Shown here one piece after another: positions 8,144-16,045 of a stretch of DNA of 64,000 nucleotides. The stretch spans positions 1-64,000 of the forward strand of contig PKWL01000026.1 in the NCBI GenBank assembly GCA_003133225.1, read 5' to 3'. Origin of the DNA: Janthinobacterium sp. GTDB lineage: Bacteria > Pseudomonadota > Gammaproteobacteria > Burkholderiales > Burkholderiaceae_D. Numbering within the stretch: position 1 is the stretch's first letter; each line of letters starts with the position of its first letter. Both the position numbers and the translations under genes were made by a program. The notes beneath the pieces were generated by a model. It saw only the letters and a list, made by a program, of their open reading frames with translations. It searched no databases and was not told the origin of the DNA.

Positions 8144-8191
8144 TGGAGCGGGTGAAGGGAATCGAACCCTCGTCGTAAGCTTGGGAAGCTT
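8144..8191 (-). tRNA. tRNA-Gly(CCC) 3' fragment, att-site relic 2 (not functional)
   Basis: On the minus strand the sequence contains the anticodon loop TTCCCAA, the T-arm GGTTCGATTCC and an acceptor 3' strand ending CCCGCTCCA. That is tRNA-Gly with anticodon CCC. Upstream of the anticodon arm the match stops, so the D-arm and 5' acceptor strand are absent. The first 36 bases (8144-8179) are identical to 6545-6580. Confidence 0.7.
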
Positions 8192-8329
8192 CTGCACATT
8201 TCTGGTGGGTAGGCTTGTGATAACCCAGGGCAAGGTCGGCTTGCGCCTACATGTTGCTGCGCAGCGAGGCCAGACTAGGAAGGGGAATACGTGGACACGC
8301 ACTGGCCCACAGGCGCCCAATGGCCAAAG
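8192..8329. other. Intergenic tail downstream of the ABC operon
   Basis: No gene is seen. The end of the minus-strand permease gene is at 8330. No strong terminator hairpin is evident. Confidence 0.4.
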
Positions 8330-9145
8330 TCAGGTGAACTTGCGCTCAATTTTGACCATCGCGTGGTCGAACAGCGCGCCAATAAGACCGATTACCACCA
8401 TCGCGCTGATCGAAAAGACAGCTTGCAAGTTCTGCTGCCCGACGAGGATCAGGAACCCCAATCCTGTCAAAGCGCCGGGACCTGCAATAATTTCTGCACC
8501 AATAAGCGCCAGCCACCCATTCGCAACACCGATCCTCGCACCAGCCACAACGAGTGGCATAGAGGCCGGCAGGCCGACACGAAACAACACCGTGCCCGGC
8601 CCCGCTCCCAGCATTCGCGCGGCTTTGATGAGCCCGTCATCCACCAACCGTATGGCCCGATAGGAGTTCATCAGGATCGGCGGCAGCGCTGCTGTGAAGA
8701 TAACGAAAGTCTGCGACCCGAAGCTTGCACCGAACCATAACAGCGCAAACGGGGCCCACGCAATTGGAGGAACATTACGGAACGCATTGAAAAGTGGAGT
8801 CAGCAGATTGTCGGCAAGGCGGAACTGCCCCATGAGTAACCCCAACGGGACCCCGATCGCCAAAGCCAATAAAAAACCTGAAAGGAAGCGCAAAACGCTC
8901 CAGCAGGCATGGACCCACAGCGTGCCGTCGCCAATCGTGTTACCGCTCTGGGCTAGCCATACCAATTTCTGTGCGACTTGCCACGGTGAGGGCAAGAAAT
9001 CAGATGACACTCCTGTAGCTACGACGCAAACCCACCAAATGCCGAGCCAAATTACGAGCCAGAATGCGACGCCAACATGGCCTAATGCAGCCGACCGAAA
9101 CCGGGAAGTCATGCCCGGGCCAGTCGCTACAGGCACGCTACTCAC
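8330..9145 (-). CDS. ABC importer permease, SsuC/TauC family (second permease)
   Basis: This 271-aa inner-membrane protein has about six hydrophobic segments. The cytoplasmic EAA loop reads ARMLGAGPGTVLFRVGLPAS, which docks the ATPase. The family imports sulfonates, taurine, nitrate, aromatic acids or pyrimidine precursors, so the substrate cannot be read from this gene. The start is GTG at 9145, overlapping the preceding permease gene by 8 bases. It is the last gene of a four-gene transporter operon. Two distinct permeases suggest a heterodimeric channel, whereas SsuC and TauC are single permeases. Confidence 0.88.
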   Translation of the reverse strand: MSSVPVATGPGMTSRFRSAALGHVGVAFWLVIWLGIWWVCVVATGVSSDFLPSPWQVAQKLVWLAQSGNTIGDGTLWVHACWSVLRFLSGFLLALAIGVPLGLLMGQFRLADNLLTPLFNAFRNVPPIAWAPFALLWFGASFGSQTFVIFTAALPPILMNSYRAIRLVDDGLIKAARMLGAGPGTVLFRVGLPASMPLVVAGARIGVANGWLALIGAEIIAGPGALTGLGFLILVGQQNLQAVFSISAMVVIGLIGALFDHAMVKIERKFT

Positions 9146-9902
9146 CGGCGCACCAGTCGAAGATACGCTTCTCAGCTTGTTGGAAGAGCAAGTCGATCAC
9201 GAACCCCGTCAGCGCCACCGCAACGATGCCGGCGGCCATGATGTCAGACTCAAAATTGCGATAACCGCTCATGATGATGAAGCCGAACCCCGCTGTCGCC
9301 ACGACAAGTTCGGCGGCAACGACGGTGGCCCAGGCAGTGCCCAGTGCAATTCGCATGCCGTTCGCGATCAGCGGCAGGCCGAATGGAACGGCGACGCGAA
9401 ACAGCAGATCGGTCCGGCTTGCACCTAAGGTGCGCGCGGCGCTGACAAGACTTGGAGGCACTTGCTTGATGGCCACGTAAGAATTGATGAGGCACGGCGT
9501 TATGGTCGACACAAACACAACAAATGCCTTTCCCTGCAGGCCGATTCCGAACCACAGTATGGCCAGCGGAATCCAAGCGGGCGGCGGTATCGGTCGCAAC
9601 ATGCTAATCAGCGGCCCGAACATGACGTCGAGTGGCCGCAGCCATGCCATCGCCACTCCCAGTGACACGCCCACCAGTACCGCAGCAAGGTAACCAGTGA
9701 GCACGACCGAAAGGCTAGCTTCTAGATGAGCCACAAGTGACGAGCCCAAATAGCCGCCGCTTAACCGCCGCGTGGCGTCGACAACGGCCATCGGGGATGG
9801 CAGGATGAACGGACTGACCAATTCGAGTGTGCTGACCACCCACCAGGCGGTCAACACCGCCGCGACGCCCGCCGAGCCGACCAGAAATCTTGTAACTTTC
9901 AA
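9138..9902 (-). CDS. ABC importer permease, SsuC/TauC family (first permease)
   Basis: This 254-aa membrane protein has an N-terminal segment followed by a periplasmic stretch (SPFILPSPMAVVDATRR) and the EAA loop ARTLGASRTDLLFRVAVPFG. The start is a TTG at 9902, supported by a strong GGGAGG five bases upstream. It lies 10 bases after the ATPase gene. It is clearly related to, but different from, the neighbouring permease, so the pair probably arose by duplication. Confidence 0.88.
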   Translation of the reverse strand: MKVTRFLVGSAGVAAVLTAWWVVSTLELVSPFILPSPMAVVDATRRLSGGYLGSSLVAHLEASLSVVLTGYLAAVLVGVSLGVAMAWLRPLDVMFGPLISMLRPIPPPAWIPLAILWFGIGLQGKAFVVFVSTITPCLINSYVAIKQVPPSLVSAARTLGASRTDLLFRVAVPFGLPLIANGMRIALGTAWATVVAAELVVATAGFGFIIMSGYRNFESDIMAAGIVAVALTGFVIDLLFQQAEKRIFDWCAGE

Positions 9903-9912
9903 GCGCGCCTCC

Positions 9913-10806
9913 CTATTCGATCACGATCTCGTCACGGATCAGGTCCCAGACCCTCGCGCGAAGATCCTGAAAATCGCCGCTACGCAGCACTTGGTCGAGC
10001 GGTGTTTCGCGCCAATGCTTGGCGCCGGTGAATTTTCCCACATCGATCACCTCCTTGATTCGTCCTGGTCGGCGGCTCATGACGACAATACGGTCGGCGA
10101 GAAATACCGCCTCTTCGACGCTGTGCGTCACAAAAATCACTGTCGGCTTGTACTCCAACCACAGGCGCACAAGTTCCTCCTGCATGACCGTACGGTTCTG
10201 CGCGTCGAGGGCCGCAAATGGTTCGTCCATCAAAAGCAACCGCGGTCTGAGTACTAGGCTGCGTGCAATTGCCACCCGTTGCTGCATTCCGCCTGACAAT
10301 TGTCGGGGAAAATGGTTCTCGAAACCACTCAATCCGATGATCGGAAGGTAGTAATCGATGCGGCGCCGGCGTTCGACGGCCGGCACGCCATTCAAAATCA
10401 AGCCAAATTCGATGTTTTCAACCACGCTCTTCCAAGGAAAAAGCGAGAAGTTCTGGAAAACAATGGCCTTGTCCGGGCCCGGGCCACGAACCGACTCTTG
10501 GCCGAGAAAGACTCTGCCAGAGGTCGGAACGGTTAAGCCACCCGCCATCGATAAAATAGTGCTTTTGCCACAGCCTGAAGGTCCAACAATAACCAGAAAC
10601 TCACTTGCAGCAATATTTAGCGTGAAGTCGTCGACGGCCAATGTAGGACGGTTGCGCTTGGTCGCAGCAAACTCCAGAGAGACGTGTTCGAATTGGACGT
10701 CGTTATCGCGCTCGGGTGATGCGACTGCCCCGTTTATTCGCTCGACGTGCTTCGGGATTGGAGTCATATTTTCAAGACTCATTGTTGTTCTAGACGCGCG
10801 GGTCAT
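9913..10806 (-). CDS. ABC importer ATPase, SsuB/TauB/NrtD family
   Basis: This 297-aa nucleotide-binding subunit has Walker A GPSGCGKST (75-83), the Q-loop in VFQNFSLFPW (116-125), the signature LSGGMQQR (170-177), Walker B LLLMDEP (190-196) and a switch His in FVTHSVEEA. The LFPW after the Q-loop is typical of the nitrate/sulfonate/bicarbonate class. An extra ~35 residues precede the domain. The ATG at 10806 overlaps the binding-protein stop (ATGA); an in-frame ATG at 10782 is an alternative but has no better ribosome site. Confidence 0.9.
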   Translation of the reverse strand: MTRASRTTMSLENMTPIPKHVERINGAVASPERDNDVQFEHVSLEFAATKRNRPTLAVDDFTLNIAASEFLVIVGPSGCGKSTILSMAGGLTVPTSGRVFLGQESVRGPGPDKAIVFQNFSLFPWKSVVENIEFGLILNGVPAVERRRRIDYYLPIIGLSGFENHFPRQLSGGMQQRVAIARSLVLRPRLLLMDEPFAALDAQNRTVMQEELVRLWLEYKPTVIFVTHSVEEAVFLADRIVVMSRRPGRIKEVIDVGKFTGAKHWRETPLDQVLRSGDFQDLRARVWDLIRDEIVIE

Positions 10807-11819
10807 CCTGGCTGTGCCGCTTTTTTTAGGAATGAAACGTCCACGACCGAGCGGAAGTCTGGAACTTTTTTCATGCGGCCATTCCGAATGAAAAACCGTG
10901 CGATTTCCTCATACATGTCAACGATGAAAGACTTGGACCCATCGGAAGTGGTCATGTACTTGATTTGATCCTTTAACGTTTCGGCCGTCATTACGTAGCG
11001 GACGGTTTCTTTTAGCGTCGCCTCGGTCGCAGTTTGGCCAGTGAACGCCATGAATTTTCGATACATTGCTGTGGTTCTAGCGGCATCCTGCCTGACCCAA
11101 TTTACTGCGTCGCCGTTCGCTTGCAACCATTTGACAATGAGGTCCGGGCGCTTGGCGGCGAATTCCTTGGTAGTCACCCAAACGGTGGCGATTTTGCTGC
11201 CTGCCTGGCGTCCATCGCACAGAACGCGGTTGCCACGTTCCAGCAGGGCGGAAGTAAACGGTGGCCAAGCCTGTATCAGATCCCCTTGGCCGACCGCAAA
11301 CGCGGACAGCGAGGAAGTCTGGTCACTGGGGATAATCGAAACATCATTCGTGGCGATCCCGAACTTGCGCAAGCAAGCCTCGGTCATGTAGTGCCCAGTG
11401 GAAAGCGTGGTCACGAATATCTTGGCCCCCTTTAGCGACGCCGGATTAGTAAGCGCCGCAGCAACGTAATTCGGGCGCCCTATCAACATGTGTTGCGCGG
11501 CTTCATTGTATATGATGCCGATTGTTATCATGCCTAGCGACGTTGAGCCGATCACCGCCGGCGGCGCTCCAAGAAAGGCAATGTCCCACTCCTTGGCTGC
11601 GGCGGCTTGGACGATGGGTGCTCCACTGGGAAAGAAGTGCAGGTCCGGGTCGATTCCATGTTTCGTGAACAGGCCCAGCTCTTTTGCCGCAAACTGAATA
11701 AAGCCAGGGTAATTGGTCTGCGTGTAGGTACGAACTTTTTCGAGTGCAAGTGCATTGTGGACGGATAGCATCGCAATGAGCATGGTTGCGAAGGAAAGAA
11801 ATCGAATAACGTGCCTCAT
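10803..11819 (-). CDS. Periplasmic substrate-binding protein (SsuA/NMT1-like) of the ABC importer
   Basis: This 338-aa protein has a cleavable signal peptide (residues 1 to about 25, ending NALA-LE). The mature part follows the NMT1/SsuA plan: TNYPGFIQFAAKELGLFTKHG near the N-terminus, FPSGAPIVQAAAAKEWDIAFLGAPPAV for the first lobe, and a long second lobe. AAGGAAACC before the ATG is the ribosome site. It is the first transporter gene and heads the minus-strand run. The ligand could be a sulfonate, a carboxylate or nitrate; the adjoining acyl-CoA synthetase favours an organic acid or sulfo-acid. Confidence 0.87.
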   Translation of the reverse strand: MRHVIRFLSFATMLIAMLSVHNALALEKVRTYTQTNYPGFIQFAAKELGLFTKHGIDPDLHFFPSGAPIVQAAAAKEWDIAFLGAPPAVIGSTSLGMITIGIIYNEAAQHMLIGRPNYVAAALTNPASLKGAKIFVTTLSTGHYMTEACLRKFGIATNDVSIIPSDQTSSLSAFAVGQGDLIQAWPPFTSALLERGNRVLCDGRQAGSKIATVWVTTKEFAAKRPDLIVKWLQANGDAVNWVRQDAARTTAMYRKFMAFTGQTATEATLKETVRYVMTAETLKDQIKYMTTSDGSKSFIVDMYEEIARFFIRNGRMKKVPDFRSVVDVSFLKKAAQPG

Positions 11820-11970
11820 GGTGGGTTTCCTTAGGGATGGCCAACTTCCAAACTAATGAATTGGATCGTTTAATTTCACAGGAACGTAAATAGGCATTCA
11901 GGGCGAGCTGCGGACCTTTTCGAACTACTCGGCAACGCTGCATCAGACCTTGCATTTGACGGTGCACTGT
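11820..11970 (-). promoter_or_regulatory. Gap between acyl-CoA synthetase and transporter genes
   Basis: About 150 bases separate two genes of the same strand. The stretch AATTGGATCGTTTAATTTCA is AT-richer than its surroundings and could carry a promoter for the transporter. No clear -35/-10 pair or operator stands out. Confidence 0.3.
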
Positions 11971-14046
11971 TCACGATTCAAACTTTTCTACACGCATGCG
12001 CGCATCCACGATGACAAAGCAATTCCCGTTCGCAATGACCGGGTTGAGATCGAGCTCGCGGCACCAAGGCGCGCGGGCAGTTGATGCCGACACCTTCGCC
12101 ATCAATTCACTCATGCCCTTGCGGTCAACGGGTTCGGTGCCACGCAGTCCGTCTAACAGGCTGCGACCTCGCAGCTCACCAATTGCGCGCTCGGCTTCGC
12201 TGGCGCTAATGGGGGACAGACGCATCGAAATGTCGTTGAGGGCTTCGGTCCAAATGCCACCGAGCCCACAGACCAGCACGGGACCAAAAGTGGGATCACG
12301 CACAGTACCTAGCATCAGCTCCACGCCACGCTCGGCCTGTCGCTGAAGCAACGCTGGTCCAGGACCTAACATTCGCCAAAAGTCGGTGAAAGCCTCGCGC
12401 ACAGATTCTGTGTTCGCAAGGGCGAGCCGGACGGCTCCCGCTTCCGTCTTGTGAACAAGACCCGGGCGGACTGCCTTGAGCACCACCGGGAAACCAGTCG
12501 CCACAGCTGCTTCTACTGCAGCCTCGGCATCCGCGACGAGCCGCCATGGCATCAGCGGCAAGCCCCACGAGGCCAGCAGCGGAAATAGCTGTTCAGGCGC
12601 CAGCCACCCCCCGGGGGGAACGTTTCCCGGGGGCGGCAGCGCGGCTCCCACGTCGGCGGGCGGTACATCAGGCGCAACGGCCTGGCAGTGAGCGAGTACC
12701 CGCGCCGTGCGCGCTGCCCAATCGTGACATGGGATCCCGGCAGCCAGCAGCTTTTTCCGCAGCGGTTCGCCTTCGCCCGGCGCGGCCCAGCACACGTGCA
12801 CCGGTTTCGCAATTCCTGCGGCTCTTGCAGCCTGTGACCGGGCGATCACCGCGTCAATGACGCCTTCATCCAGCGCCGATCTCTGCAACAGTACTGGGAC
12901 GACCGCATCGACCTCATCGCTTGCCAGCAATGCGCGCATGGTCTCCCCGTACATCGTCGGGAAACGTTGCCATGCGGTGGTCACGTCAATGGGATTGGCC
13001 GCACACCCGTGCGCAGGCAAATTGCAAGCGATTGCGTCGCGAAGCCCGGGAGAGAGCATCGGTACCTCAAGTCCTTCTGAATCGCACAAATCGGCAAGCT
13101 CTACTCCGGTTCCACCCGAGTTGCTGATGATCGCGACGCGGGCGCCGCGCAATGGCGGTTGTCGATCTAGCGCGGCTGCGACATCAAACAGCGTCAGTCC
13201 ATCATCAACCAATATCGCGCCGGCTTGGCGCAAGACAGCGCGCGCGACAGCGAAGTCTTGCGCCAAGGCCGCAGTGTGGCTCGATGCCGCCCGCTGGCCG
13301 GCGCGACTACGGCCGGTCTTGAGAATTACAACCGGCTTATGTGGCGTTACTGCGCGCAACGCAGCAACTAGTCCAGGTCCGTCGGCCAACGATTCGAGCA
13401 CCAGCGCGATCACACGCGTGTGCGGATCCTGGCCGAAAAAGCGGACGGCATCGACTTCATTGATGTCCGCCTTGTTGCCGGCGGAAAGGACCTTCGCGAA
13501 ACCGATGGCTCCTTCCTTCGATCGCGAGAAGGCTGCCATCCCATAAGAGCCACTCTGTGTGAAGAGCGAAACCCCGCCGGCCGCGGGCAAGCCCATCGCC
13601 ATGGAGGCGTTCAGCCGGCTATGCGTATCGATAAGCCCGAAACAGTTGGGCCCGATGAGGCGAAGATTGTTGGCGCGCGCTACCCGAGCGAGGTCGGCCT
13701 CGTACGCGGCGCCCACCCTTCCGGTCTCTGCAAATCCGCCACTCAACACGATTACCGCCGGCACCTTGGCAACTGCGCAATCTTCAACGACCTGCAGGAC
13801 GGCGCCGGCCGGTGTCACGACAACGGCAAGATCGATCAATCCGGGCACAGCAGCTAGGCTCGCATAGACCGCCTGACCTAGCACTTCCGTGGCGCTCGGA
13901 TGAATCGGCACCACTTCTGCGCAATGGTTGGCTAACAGGTTGTCGAGCAGTAGCCGCCCAATCTTGCCGGCTACTGCCGATGCGCCGAAAAGTGCGATGC
14001 GCCTCGGCGCGAATGCTGCTTTTCCCCAATTGTTCACATCGACCAT
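11971..14046 (-). CDS. ADP-forming acyl-CoA synthetase, fused alpha-beta (Acd family)
   Basis: This 691-aa cytoplasmic enzyme makes acyl-CoA plus ADP and Pi from an acid, CoA and ATP through a phosphohistidine. The N-terminal CoA-binding domain begins RRIALFGASAVAGKIG. A ligase domain has GPNCFGL (132-138), and the phosphohistidine is H257 in AASSHTAALA. The C-terminal ATP-grasp domain (about 475-690) has FPVVLKAVRPGLVHKTEAG. Substrates in this family range from acetate to pimelate, ferulate and sulfoacetate, so specificity is open. It sits upstream of the importer on the same strand, suggesting that the imported acid is activated here. Confidence 0.88.
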   Translation of the reverse strand: MVDVNNWGKAAFAPRRIALFGASAVAGKIGRLLLDNLLANHCAEVVPIHPSATEVLGQAVYASLAAVPGLIDLAVVVTPAGAVLQVVEDCAVAKVPAVIVLSGGFAETGRVGAAYEADLARVARANNLRLIGPNCFGLIDTHSRLNASMAMGLPAAGGVSLFTQSGSYGMAAFSRSKEGAIGFAKVLSAGNKADINEVDAVRFFGQDPHTRVIALVLESLADGPGLVAALRAVTPHKPVVILKTGRSRAGQRAASSHTAALAQDFAVARAVLRQAGAILVDDGLTLFDVAAALDRQPPLRGARVAIISNSGGTGVELADLCDSEGLEVPMLSPGLRDAIACNLPAHGCAANPIDVTTAWQRFPTMYGETMRALLASDEVDAVVPVLLQRSALDEGVIDAVIARSQAARAAGIAKPVHVCWAAPGEGEPLRKKLLAAGIPCHDWAARTARVLAHCQAVAPDVPPADVGAALPPPGNVPPGGWLAPEQLFPLLASWGLPLMPWRLVADAEAAVEAAVATGFPVVLKAVRPGLVHKTEAGAVRLALANTESVREAFTDFWRMLGPGPALLQRQAERGVELMLGTVRDPTFGPVLVCGLGGIWTEALNDISMRLSPISASEAERAIGELRGRSLLDGLRGTEPVDRKGMSELMAKVSASTARAPWCRELDLNPVIANGNCFVIVDARMRVEKFES

Positions 14047-14049
14047 ATC

Positions 14050-14448
14050 CTAAGATCTTTCCGAATGTCTACGAAGAGTGCCGGCTTTCACAGTGTGAAT
14101 GAAGATGACCGGCCCATGGCCGTCGAAGCGTCCGCTGGTGGCAAGAGAGGGAAGGAACTTCATGCTTCCACGCCGCCAGCACGGTCGCCTCGCGTCCGAG
14201 CGCGCTCGAACCATCATGGCCATCACTTTGTTCACGGCCGTTCCGGGGCCAAGCGGACCGAACGGGATGGCGTGCGCCGAAGCGACGACATGAAGGTTTC
14301 GGTGAGGGGCGCGGATCAATGCTGACAGCAGGAGCGCCGGCGACGCGCGCGAAGTAAGGCAAGCATCTGCGCCCCCCGCTCTTGGGCTAACTTGCTCGTC
14401 GATGTTGGCCAATAGCGCGCTCATTACCCATTGGTCACCAATTCGCAT
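14050..14448 (-). pseudogene. Relic ending like a D-cysteine desulfhydrase/PLP enzyme
   Basis: The minus-strand frame has a protein-like end, SGRFDGHGPVIFIHT (about 14135-14091). This matches the C-terminal block of the D-cysteine desulfhydrase family, compare GRFAGRGPVIFLHTGG in the intact gene at 4732-5739. The expected GGxPALF that should follow is replaced by VKAGTLRRHSERS. The upstream part (VASAHAIPFGPLGPGTAV) is not placed. It lies just before the acyl-CoA synthetase gene on the same strand. A truncated or rearranged second PLP gene is the best reading. Confidence 0.4.
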
Positions 14449-14518
14449 TATTGAGCCACCTATGAGTTAACATGCATGCTGTGGAAAATCCGTCGTATTC
14501 AGCCATACTTTATCAAAC

Positions 14519-14869
14519 CTACCCAAATTCTGTCTTCCAGGTATCGCGATTCCACCAACTTAGCCATTTTTGCGATGAAGTTATCCAGACTACCCCGTAG
14601 TTATTCTTCGTGTCAAGATAATTAGTGCCTAGCGCGAACTGTCTAACCGCCCGATCACTGCCGGTAGCAATGGCTTTTGTTGACACAACTATTTTCACGA
14701 CACCGTCGCATATTGGCGCTATTGGAAAATATGGCGTGTGGAGCTGGATCACGGCCCCCCAATTGGGACCAGCTTGGCGCATGCGAGGCACGTTGTTCAA
14801 GAAGATTGAGCGGCAACGGAAATGCGCCAGCAGTCTGGTTTTGCAACTGGCGGCGACGATCAATACCAA
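14519..14869 (-). CDS. Hypothetical protein or fragment in AT-rich DNA
   Basis: The frame reads WGAVIQLHTPYFPIAPICDG and later SSQKWLSWWNRDTWKTEFG, with composition more protein-like than the other frames and lower GC than its surroundings. I recognise no family. The 5' third (before NNVPRMRQAG) may not be coding. It lies between two decayed regions and could be a foreign fragment. Confidence 0.25.
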   Translation of the reverse strand: MVLIVAASCKTRLLAHFRCRSIFLNNVPRMRQAGPNWGAVIQLHTPYFPIAPICDGVVKIVVSTKAIATGSDRAVRQFALGTNYLDTKNNYGVVWITSSQKWLSWWNRDTWKTEFG

Positions 14870-14882
14870 TTTCGGGAGTGCT

Positions 14883-14914
14883 GCCCCGGATGGGCAGGGC
14901 CGCCCATCCGGGGC
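14883..14914. terminator. Perfect 13-bp GC-rich hairpin
   Basis: GCCCCGGATGGGC (14883-14895) and its exact complement (14902-14914) flank a 6-base loop. There is no T-run directly after it on either strand, so it is not a textbook intrinsic terminator. It may be a mobile-element end or recombination structure. Confidence 0.5.
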
Positions 14915-15106
14915 GACGCTAGCGGGGCTTCAGATTTTCGATTTGACCTTTGATGCGGTAGCTTTTTTCCCCTCGCTACGATAAGCGCTGTTTCAACGTA
15001 GCGCAGCAATCGGCCGTGCCGCCCGACGTGAGGGCACTGTTGTCGTTACAGATTTCGGTCCGGCTTTTAACTTCAGTTTAATGCGCTTCGATGACCAATT
15101 GTGGAG
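14915..15106. other. Gap between hairpin and IS21 relic
   Basis: No gene or clear motif is visible. Confidence 0.4.
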
Positions 15107-15424
15107 CTAAATTCTGGCACTAATGATCTGAAATAGATAGTCGGGGCCGAATTTATCGATGGAAATATAGCCGGATTCGACGACGGCAAGGATCGCAGGT
15201 TTCAGAGATGTATGCATTTCACGCTTGACGCCGCCAGCCGCCTGCGAAGCTGCGTAAAGTGACAAGTCCGGTTTGGACATTTCAAGCTCAAGCAAGTCCT
15301 GGCGCCCCGTCAATTGCAATGGGCGGACCCGCGCCCGCGCTTCAAGCAGGTTAGCGACGTATTCGCAGCTAAAGGCGTTGAAGGTCGGCGCGTCTTCGAT
15401 TTGCCCGTCCCATTTCCGCAGCAA
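15107..15424 (-). pseudogene. IS21-family transposase (IstA) C-terminal relic
   Basis: The frame reads GQIEDAPTFNAFSCEYVANL, LEARAR, then LQLTGRQDLLELEMSKPDLSLY. This matches the end of IstA, the DDE transposase of IS21-family elements (FNAFSCEYIANLLEARAR, then PLHLTRRQDLLxxE...PDLxxY). Only about 60 residues are IS-like. The N-terminal domains and the partner ATPase IstB are absent, and the frame continues into unrelated sequence after LSLYAASQ. It marks a decayed insertion next to the molybdopterin genes. Confidence 0.65.
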
Positions 15425-15757
15425 ATCTCGGTCAGAGCATTGATCTTGGCGACGTGATTGCGCCAGTTGACGCGCCGCGCCATGAGGCTGGATGCGCGCT
15501 GGCCTCGGGCGTGAAGGTCAAGAAACGCAGCAGAAAACGGTGCGACCAGCTTTGATACGCGCGCCGTCGTTATCGGGCCGATACCATCAGCGGCCGGGTT
15601 GATCGGCTCAAGGCGTTTGTTTTATGCCCGAACAGGTCAATTGGCCGCGGCCTGGTTTTGCTTTGGATGCGCAGATTGGGCCCACGGTCTCCGGGCACCA
15701 GGGGGAACGAAAAAAGGGATTGCCTATCCAAAAACACGACCTTGTAGTGGGGCAGCG
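15425..15757. other. Region where moaE would be expected; no gene seen
   Basis: In many Burkholderiales moaE directly follows moaD. Here, the 330 bases after the moaD stop contain no MoaE motif on the minus strand and no other gene. The sequence passes into the IS21 relic. The synteny appears broken here. Confidence 0.45.
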
Positions 15758-16012
15758 CTATCCGCCCGTCACCGGCGGGAAGAACGCCACTTCGCATGCT
15801 TCCGTCAAAGGCGTGTCGGCGCCGCACATGACCTGGTTGCATGCCATGCGCAAGCTACTGTCTTCGCCCAAGGCGCCCCAAACGCCACCGCGCGCACTCA
15901 AAAAGCCGCGCACCTCGCCTACGGTACGCAAGTTGGGCGGCAGCTGCAGCGCTTCCTCAGACCGGCCAAGTCTCTCGCGCAAGCCGGCAAAAAAACGCAG
16001 GGTAATGTTCAT
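15758..16012 (-). CDS. moaD: MoaD, molybdopterin synthase small (sulfur-carrier) subunit
   Basis: This 84-aa ubiquitin-fold protein begins MNITLRFFAGLRERLG and ends in the diagnostic Gly-Gly (FFPPVTGG). That terminus is adenylated and converted to a thiocarboxylate that supplies sulfur for molybdopterin. It lies 33 bases after moeA in the same direction. Its usual partner, the large subunit MoaE, is not downstream, so moaE must be elsewhere or the pathway is impaired. Confidence 0.9.
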   Translation of the reverse strand: MNITLRFFAGLRERLGRSEEALQLPPNLRTVGEVRGFLSARGGVWGALGEDSSLRMACNQVMCGADTPLTEACEVAFFPPVTGG

Positions 16013-16045
16013 TGACTTTTCTCACTCGTGACGGGCGCATCTGCC

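Noticed and set aside
8049-8663. A + strand frame starting near the tRNA relic with GAGEGNRTLVV
   Set aside because: This string is the reverse reading of the tRNA-Gly 3' end and is a well-known false ORF; the rest is antisense to the permease gene.
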